The translations under genes and the position numbers were made by a program. This document shows, piece by piece, positions 6,304-9,916 of a stretch of 9,916 nucleotides of DNA. Source of the stretch: DATLCI01 sp046714215 (lineage in GTDB: Bacteria; Acidobacteriota; Terriglobia; Terriglobales; Acidobacteriaceae); contig JBKKBM010000026.1 of the NCBI GenBank assembly GCA_046714215.1, positions 1 to 9,916 of the forward strand, in the 5' to 3' direction. Under the pieces are notes generated by a model. The model did not search any database. It was not told the origin of the DNA and saw nothing but the letters and a program-made list of their open reading frames with translations. The first letter of the stretch is position 1, and every line of letters begins with the position of its first letter.

Positions 6304-7383
6304 CTACATCGCCGGCAATGGTGGCGGCTCCGGCATCGACGGGGGAGCGGGATTCATCAACCGCCAAAGTGGCTCATAGCGCGAACTGAAGAACGTCAGA
6401 ACGTACGTCTGGAAGAACACCACCACCGGCGCCGCGATGATCGCACCTACCAGCATCAAGATAAAAACGCCCATGACCGCTACCGTCACCACCAGCGCGA
6501 TCCCCGCCGGCGTCTTGATCAGGTTTGGCACCGCCGCAAACACGCCCACGCCGATCGCTACGGCGATGATCACAGGAATGATGAACAGGATGAACTGCAC
6601 AATGCCCAGCGCGATCGCCGTCAGCATCGTCAGCCCTACCTTCAGCAGGATGTAGATCGCATACTCGCCCTTGGCCGGCTTCAGCATCGCCCATACGCGC
6701 TGCCACGCGTCCATCGCGGGAATGTTTTCCAGCGCCATGATGGGCACGGCAAAATCCTTGAATAACACCATCACGATAGCGACCCCCAGCGCGAACACGA
6801 TGACCAACGGCAGCAGGACGAGCACGCCCAGTGCGATCAGCCCCCAATGTTGCTGGGCATTCTTGAATACCCCCAGACTCACCCCGACCCACACGGGTAG
6901 GCCTACAAGCACCGCGTAGCCCAGCAGCGAGATGAAGATGACCAGCAGTTGGAAGCCAAAGTAGCGCACCCCGTGCGCATGCCAGCGGTTCCATCCTTCA
7001 CGTATCCGGTACCGCCCGCGCGTTACCGCGTCAAACAGTACGAACCGCAGCACGCTCCCAATATAAAGGTGCACCAGCACCAGCAGGACCAGCAGCACCA
7101 CCAGCACCGTGATCAGTACCGCCATCTGCGCCAGCGGCAGGTTCTGCCACGGCGGCACGCTCTGCAAAAATTCCTGCTTCCTCGACGTAGATTCCCCGAT
7201 CTTCGACAGATCACCGAGATTGAAGTTGCATCCCCCGCTGCCTGCGGCTTCGCCCGTAGCCAGGCCCAGCAGCCCGATGCGCCACCACTTTCCCCACTGG
7301 AAGGGCTTGAACATCATGTTCTTGGCTGACTCGATCGCGGGACCAACACAATCGATAGCGGATTTCGGCGGGAGGGGATTCAA
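6304..7383 (-). CDS. Polytopic membrane protein of unknown function
   Basis: A 359-residue integral membrane protein. The N-terminus (AIDCVGPAIESAKNMMFKPFQWGKWWRIGLLGL) resembles, from memory, a family often annotated as DUF7544 or GDPD-membrane-domain-like; I cannot confirm this. A Gly/Ser-rich piece (46-55, GSGGCN) is followed by a polar loop. Strongly hydrophobic segments lie at about 86-108, 143-170, 181-208, 245-286 and 294-335. The conserved-looking loop KDFAVPIMALENIPAMDAWQRVWAMLKP (209-236) lies between them, and the tail is proline-rich (PAPPSMPEPPPLPAM). No catalytic motif is visible. The start is TTG at 7383, supported by GGAG 5 nt upstream and a promoter at the right distance. The nearest internal ATGs (residues 23-24) would cut off the N-terminal segment that looks conserved. 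The stop is TAG, 6 bp from the der stop. Confidence 0.8.
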   Translation of the reverse strand: MNPLPPKSAIDCVGPAIESAKNMMFKPFQWGKWWRIGLLGLATGEAAGSGGCNFNLGDLSKIGESTSRKQEFLQSVPPWQNLPLAQMAVLITVLVVLLVLLVLVHLYIGSVLRFVLFDAVTRGRYRIREGWNRWHAHGVRYFGFQLLVIFISLLGYAVLVGLPVWVGVSLGVFKNAQQHWGLIALGVLVLLPLVIVFALGVAIVMVLFKDFAVPIMALENIPAMDAWQRVWAMLKPAKGEYAIYILLKVGLTMLTAIALGIVQFILFIIPVIIAVAIGVGVFAAVPNLIKTPAGIALVVTVAVMGVFILMLVGAIIAAPVVVFFQTYVLTFFSSRYEPLWRLMNPAPPSMPEPPPLPAM

Positions 7384-7388
7384 GCAAG

Positions 7389-7442
7389 CTCCGGATGATG
7401 ATGGTATGCAGGCAACTTACTGGCAGGATTTGCCCACGTCAA
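7389..7442 (-). promoter_or_regulatory. Promoter and ribosome binding site of the membrane-protein gene
   Basis: On the minus strand TTGACG (7437-7442, 5 of 6 to the -35 consensus), a 17-nt spacer and TAAGTT (7414-7419, 3 of 6 to the -10 consensus with the key T, A and final T) form a plausible sigma70-type promoter. The predicted transcript start is near 7407. GGAG (7389-7392) lies 5 nt before the TTG start at 7383 and supports that start codon. Confidence 0.55.
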
Positions 7443-7461
7443 GCGTGATTCAATTCCTGCC

Positions 7462-7525
7462 TCAATGAAGAAATGACCCAATGCAGAAATGCATCAATGA
7501 GCCACTGATTCAATGGGTCACTGAC
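7462..7525. repeat. Degenerate about 8-bp tandem repeat (CAATG type) overlapping the trmFO stop
   Basis: Consecutive units on the plus strand are TCAATGAA, AAATGACC, CAATGCAG, AAATGCA, TCAATGAG, CCACTGAT, TCAATGGG and TCACTGAC, with consensus near YCAATGRN and a period of 7-9. Units from 7510 onward lie inside trmFO: its last four codons (TCA GTG ACC CAT) and the TGA stop are repeat sequence. Similar low-complexity tracts are, from memory, common between genes in some Acidobacteria. Confidence 0.65.
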
Positions 7526-8865
7526 TCGATCGCTACCGCCTCCGTCCACCACTTCCCAAATGCGTCCAGCGCTCGCTCGCACACCATCCGATGCCGCTCT
7601 TTCTTGTCGCGGACCTTGCGCTTGATGGTTTCATCCAACTGCGGCAGCAGGTCGAAGGTGATATTGGCGGGCTGAAAGTTCTTTGCCTCGGTGTGGGTGA
7701 TGTAGTTCACCAGAGACCCCAGAGCGGTCTCGCGCGGCGGCGGCGCCAGCGTCCGGCCCTGCGCCAGTGCGGCCACCGTTAGTCCCGCGAGCTGTCCCGT
7801 GGCAATCGATTCGGTGTAACCTTCGACGCCCGAGATCTGCCCCGCAAACAGCACCCGCGGATGCGTCTTCATCTGCAAGGTCGCATCCAGCAGCGTGGGC
7901 GCGTTGATGTATGTGTTGCGATGGATCTGCCCGTAGCGCAGGAATTTCACGTTCTCTAAGCCCGGTATCAGCCGTAGCACCCGCGCTTGCTCTCCATAGG
8001 TCAAGTGGTTCTGGAATCCAACCAGGTTGTAACTGTCGGCGCGCAAGTTTTCCCGACGCAACTGCACTACCGCGTAGGGGATGCGTCCTGTTTTGGGGTC
8101 CTTTAACCCCACCGGCTTCATCGGGCCAAAGCGCAGCGTCTCCCGCCCCCGCCGCGCGATCTCCTCGATGGGCAGGCAGCCTTCAAAGTAATTCAGCTTC
8201 TCCCAATCTTTTTCTTCCACCGCCTGCGCCGACTCGAGCGCATCCAGAAAGCGCTCGTACTCTTCCTTCGTGAACGGACAGTTGATGTAATCCGCCGTGC
8301 CTTTGTCATAACGGGCCGCCATGTAACAGCGCGACATATCGATGGAATCGAACTCTACGATCGGACTGATGGAATCGTAGAAATAAAGATGCGAGCTCCC
8401 GGATAGCCGCGCGATCTCCGCCGACAACGCATCAGAAGTCAGCGGCCCCGTCGCGATCACCGTCAGCGCATCCGCATCGGCTTCGTCGATGGTGGTCACC
8501 TCTTCGCGCCGTACTTTGATCAGCGGCTCGGCCAGGATGCTCTCCGTCACCTTCGAAGCGAAGATATCGCGGTCGACCGCTAGCGCATGGCCGGCGGGTA
8601 CGGCTGCTTCGCGCGCACATCGCAGCAGCAGGGAATCGGCGCGCCGCATTTCTTCCTTCAACAGCCACGGCGCGGAGTTCTCCGACTCTGACTTCAACGA
8701 ATTCGAGCACACCAGCTCGGCAAAATCGGCCGTCTGGTGCGCCGGTGTCGTGCGTACCGGACGCATCTCGTACAACTCCACCGCCACGCCCTGCTTGGCG
8801 CACTGGTACGCCGCTTCCGTGCCCGCCAGCCCCGCGCCGATGATTTTAATCGTCTTATTTCGCAA
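7510..8865 (-). CDS. trmFO: tRNA (uracil-54-C5)-methyltransferase, FAD/folate-dependent
   Basis: TrmFO makes ribothymidine (m5U54) in the T-loop of tRNA using 5,10-methylene-tetrahydrofolate as carbon donor, with FAD and NAD(P)H; it replaces the SAM-dependent TrmA. In 451 residues I see the N-terminal dinucleotide motif GAGLAGTEAA (10-19), ELYEMRP (30-36) and FAELVCSNSLKS (48-59). Cys53 aligns with the flavin-linked cysteine of the family. FEGCLPIEEIA (227-237) contains the second catalytic cysteine at 230, and AGQISGVEGYTESIATG (341-357) is the C-terminal FAD motif. The length matches the family. The start is TTG at 8865; the family N-terminus begins right there and no ATG is close by. It lies 9 bp after the stop of the GNAT gene, so the two are probably cotranscribed and translationally coupled. 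The final residues ESVTH are encoded by repeat DNA. Confidence 0.94.
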   Translation of the reverse strand: MRNKTIKIIGAGLAGTEAAYQCAKQGVAVELYEMRPVRTTPAHQTADFAELVCSNSLKSESENSAPWLLKEEMRRADSLLLRCAREAAVPAGHALAVDRDIFASKVTESILAEPLIKVRREEVTTIDEADADALTVIATGPLTSDALSAEIARLSGSSHLYFYDSISPIVEFDSIDMSRCYMAARYDKGTADYINCPFTKEEYERFLDALESAQAVEEKDWEKLNYFEGCLPIEEIARRGRETLRFGPMKPVGLKDPKTGRIPYAVVQLRRENLRADSYNLVGFQNHLTYGEQARVLRLIPGLENVKFLRYGQIHRNTYINAPTLLDATLQMKTHPRVLFAGQISGVEGYTESIATGQLAGLTVAALAQGRTLAPPPRETALGSLVNYITHTEAKNFQPANITFDLLPQLDETIKRKVRDKKERHRMVCERALDAFGKWWTEAVAIESVTH

Positions 8866-8874
8866 TGAAGTTTC

Positions 8875-9357
8875 TCACTTCGACTCCGCCAATCCCCTCA
8901 ACTCGTCGCCCATTACCCGCACCGTGATCCACTCCTTCAGCAGCTTGCCGCCGAAAGATTCATAGAACTCGATCGCCGGAGTATTCCAGTCGAGCACCTG
9001 CCAGCGCATCCCATAACAATTCTCCGCGACCGCGATCTGCGCCAGGTGCTGCATCAACGCTTTCCCGATGCCCTTGCCGCGGAACTCCGGCTTCACGAAC
9101 AGATCCTCGAGATACAGCCCGGGCTTGCCCATCCAGGTGGAGTAGTTGAAGAAGAAGAACGCGAAGCCTGCGGCCTGGCCGTCCCATTCCGCGATCACCA
9201 CCCGGAATTTCGGTTGCGCACTATCAAAACCATCCCGCAGGATGTCGGCCTCCGTCGCCTCCGCCGCCTGCGGCTCGCGCTCATACTCGGCCAGCAGCCG
9301 GATAAATTCCAGGATGAGCGCGACATCACCCCGCGTCGCCGGACGAATATTGAGCAT
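8875..9357 (-). CDS. GNAT N-acetyltransferase, diamine/spermidine acetyltransferase-like
   Basis: A 160-residue acetyl-CoA-dependent acetyltransferase. The N-terminus LNIRPATRGDVALILEFIRLLAEYE is typical GNAT. Residues 71-102 (NYSTWMGKPGLYLEDLFVKPEFRGKGIGKALM) combine a substrate-site stretch and motif A, with the acetyl-CoA loop RGKGIG at 93-98. VLDWNTPAIEFYESFGG (121-137) is motif B. The STW...YLED...VLDWN pattern is that of the spermidine/spermine and thialysine acetyltransferase branch, so a polyamine or diamine substrate is likely but unproven; I see no residue that fixes the substrate. The start is ATG at 9357 with no Shine-Dalgarno, but TATAAT lies 5 nt upstream. It is the first gene of a probable two-gene unit with trmFO; no functional link between the two is obvious. 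Confidence 0.9.
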   Translation of the reverse strand: MLNIRPATRGDVALILEFIRLLAEYEREPQAAEATEADILRDGFDSAQPKFRVVIAEWDGQAAGFAFFFFNYSTWMGKPGLYLEDLFVKPEFRGKGIGKALMQHLAQIAVAENCYGMRWQVLDWNTPAIEFYESFGGKLLKEWITVRVMGDELRGLAESK

Positions 9358-9362
9358 ACTTG

Positions 9363-9368
9363 ATTATA
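9363..9368 (-). promoter_or_regulatory. -10 element placing a leaderless start at the GNAT gene
   Basis: On the minus strand this is a perfect TATAAT whose last base is 5 nt from the ATG at 9357. Transcription would start at or within a base or two of the A of the start codon, giving a leaderless mRNA; no Shine-Dalgarno precedes the ATG. The -35 position (CCATCG at 17 nt spacing) does not match consensus. Confidence 0.55.
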
Positions 9369-9384
9369 GAAGGGGAACAGGCGG

Positions 9385-9422
9385 GCGATGGGCAGAGCTG
9401 CCGTGCGCATCGCCTTCGCGAT
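9385..9422. other. Overlapping inverted repeats between selB and the GNAT gene
   Basis: GCGATG (9385-9390) pairs with CATCGC (9408-9413), and within it GGCA (9391-9394) pairs with TGCC (9399-9402), leaving a 5-nt bulge. ATCGC (9409-9413) can instead pair with GCGAT (9418-9422) across CTTC. The two folds share 9409-9413 and exclude each other. In the minus direction the structure follows selB and is followed by TTCCCCTTCT, not a proper T-run. It may act in selB 3'-end formation. Confidence 0.35.
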
Positions 9423-9428
9423 AAATTA

Positions 9429-9475
9429 CCCTTTGTCCTTCTTTGTGTACCTTTATGTCCTTCGTGCCTTCGTGG
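9429..9475. repeat. Short tandem repeat, CCTTYGTG type, downstream of selB
   Basis: Successive plus-strand units are CCCTTTGTC, CTTCTTTGTGTA, CCTTTATGT, CCTTCGTG and CCTTCGTGG, with consensus near CCTTYGTG. On the minus strand this reads as CACGAAGG units. The tract starts about 20 bp after the selB stop. From memory, similar motifs occur dispersed between genes in many unrelated bacteria; origin and role are unknown to me. Confidence 0.6.
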
Positions 9476-9495
9476 GTGGGTTTTGGTTCCCGGCC

Positions 9496-9916
9496 TCACA
9501 AAATCACCCTCGCATCGCCTTCACGTCGCGTGATCCGCTCTCGATCCAGCATCTCCAGCAGCGGGATCGCATACTTACGGGTCACGCCCGTCAGCTCTTT
9601 GAATGCGGCCACATCCATCCGTGCGGACTTCAACTTCTGCGCCCGCACCGCCTTACGCAATTCTTCCAGCGCGCTCTGATGGAACACCAGATCGTCGGCC
9701 AGCTTCACAAGTACGCGGTCCCGCAACAACAGCGTGACGATTTTTTGCGCGCGCACTTTCTCCAACGGCAATCCCGCCAGCACGTCCTTCAGCGCCGGAA
9801 CTTTCAACCCGGCCGACGAAAACGCCCGCTCGATGGTCTGCTTGGCCTCGGCCTCATCGTCTTTCATCACCACCGAGCGCCCGGCCGTCTTCACCTGGTC
9901 GCCCTGGACTTCAGTC
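9496..9916 (-). CDS. selB: Selenocysteine-specific elongation factor SelB, C-terminal part (5' end outside window)
   Basis: SelB brings Sec-tRNA to in-frame UGA codons; its C-terminal winged-helix domains bind the SECIS hairpin of the mRNA. Only the last 139 residues lie here, and the frame is open to the right edge, starting TEVQGDQVKTAGRSVVMKDDE. An internal GTG (9894) and ATG (9867) are not real starts, because the preceding codons continue the same protein. The recognisable parts are KVPALKDVLAGL, KIVTLLLRDRVLVKLADDLVFHQSALEELRK (a winged helix with hairpin wing) and the last winged helix FKELTGVTRKYAIPLLEMLDRERITRREGDARVIL, which matches the SelB terminus well, including its basic residues. 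The GTPase domains, selA, selD and selC are not in view. The stop is TGA, followed by 138 bp before the GNAT gene. Confidence 0.88.
   Translation of the reverse strand, partial: TEVQGDQVKTAGRSVVMKDDEAEAKQTIERAFSSAGLKVPALKDVLAGLPLEKVRAQKIVTLLLRDRVLVKLADDLVFHQSALEELRKAVRAQKLKSARMDVAAFKELTGVTRKYAIPLLEMLDRERITRREGDARVIL

Noticed and set aside
7462..7525. CRISPR array
   Set aside because: Units are only about 8 bp, degenerate and without spacers; the same applies to the tract at 9429-9475.
9361..9498. Read-through of the selB TGA as selenocysteine
   Set aside because: The protein already ends at the expected SelB terminus, and the open frame beyond it is made of repeat sequence with no domain.
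9867..9894. Complete small gene starting at GTG 9894 or ATG 9867
   Set aside because: The frame stays open to the window edge, and the upstream codons (TEVQGDQ) continue SelB-like sequence, so it is the end of a larger gene.

Overview
This window is a run of conserved bacterial chromosomal genes of roughly 60% GC by eye. The mix suggests a soil-type bacterium, most plausibly an acidobacterium. The clues are a carboxypeptidase-regulatory-like/TPR exported protein, a FAD/folate-dependent TrmFO, a SelB whose C-terminus looks acidobacterial to me from memory, and short CAATG-type and CCTTYGTG-type intergenic tandem repeats. The taxonomic call is inference. No mobile element, phage gene, CRISPR array, rRNA or tRNA was seen, and no stretch longer than about 210 bases lacks a gene.

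Layout. All genes except der read on the minus strand. In minus-strand order from the right edge they are: the 3' end of selB (9496-9916, 5' end outside the window); a GNAT acetyltransferase (8875-9357) with trmFO 9 bp behind it (7510-8865); and a polytopic membrane protein with its own promoter (6304-7383). The membrane protein gene runs tail-to-tail into der (4798-6297, plus strand) with only 6 bp between the stops. der is divergent from a DinG-type Fe-S helicase gene (2690-4693). This is followed on the minus strand by queD (2217-2594), queE (1480-2166) and an exported TPR protein (110-1273) that ends at a strong intrinsic terminator.

Functional themes. queD and queE encode consecutive steps of 7-deazaguanine (queuosine) synthesis. 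trmFO makes m5U54 in tRNA, der matures the 50S subunit and selB delivers Sec-tRNA. The window is therefore rich in translation and tRNA-modification functions, beside a DNA-repair helicase and two envelope proteins of unknown role.

I do not see a new multi-gene system here. What deserves a second look is mostly non-coding: an attenuator-like leader in front of der; overlapping, oppositely oriented -10 elements between dinG and der; a TATAAT placed so that the GNAT mRNA would be leaderless; a structured leader in front of queD; and two different short-period repeat tracts, one of which supplies the last codons and stop of trmFO.
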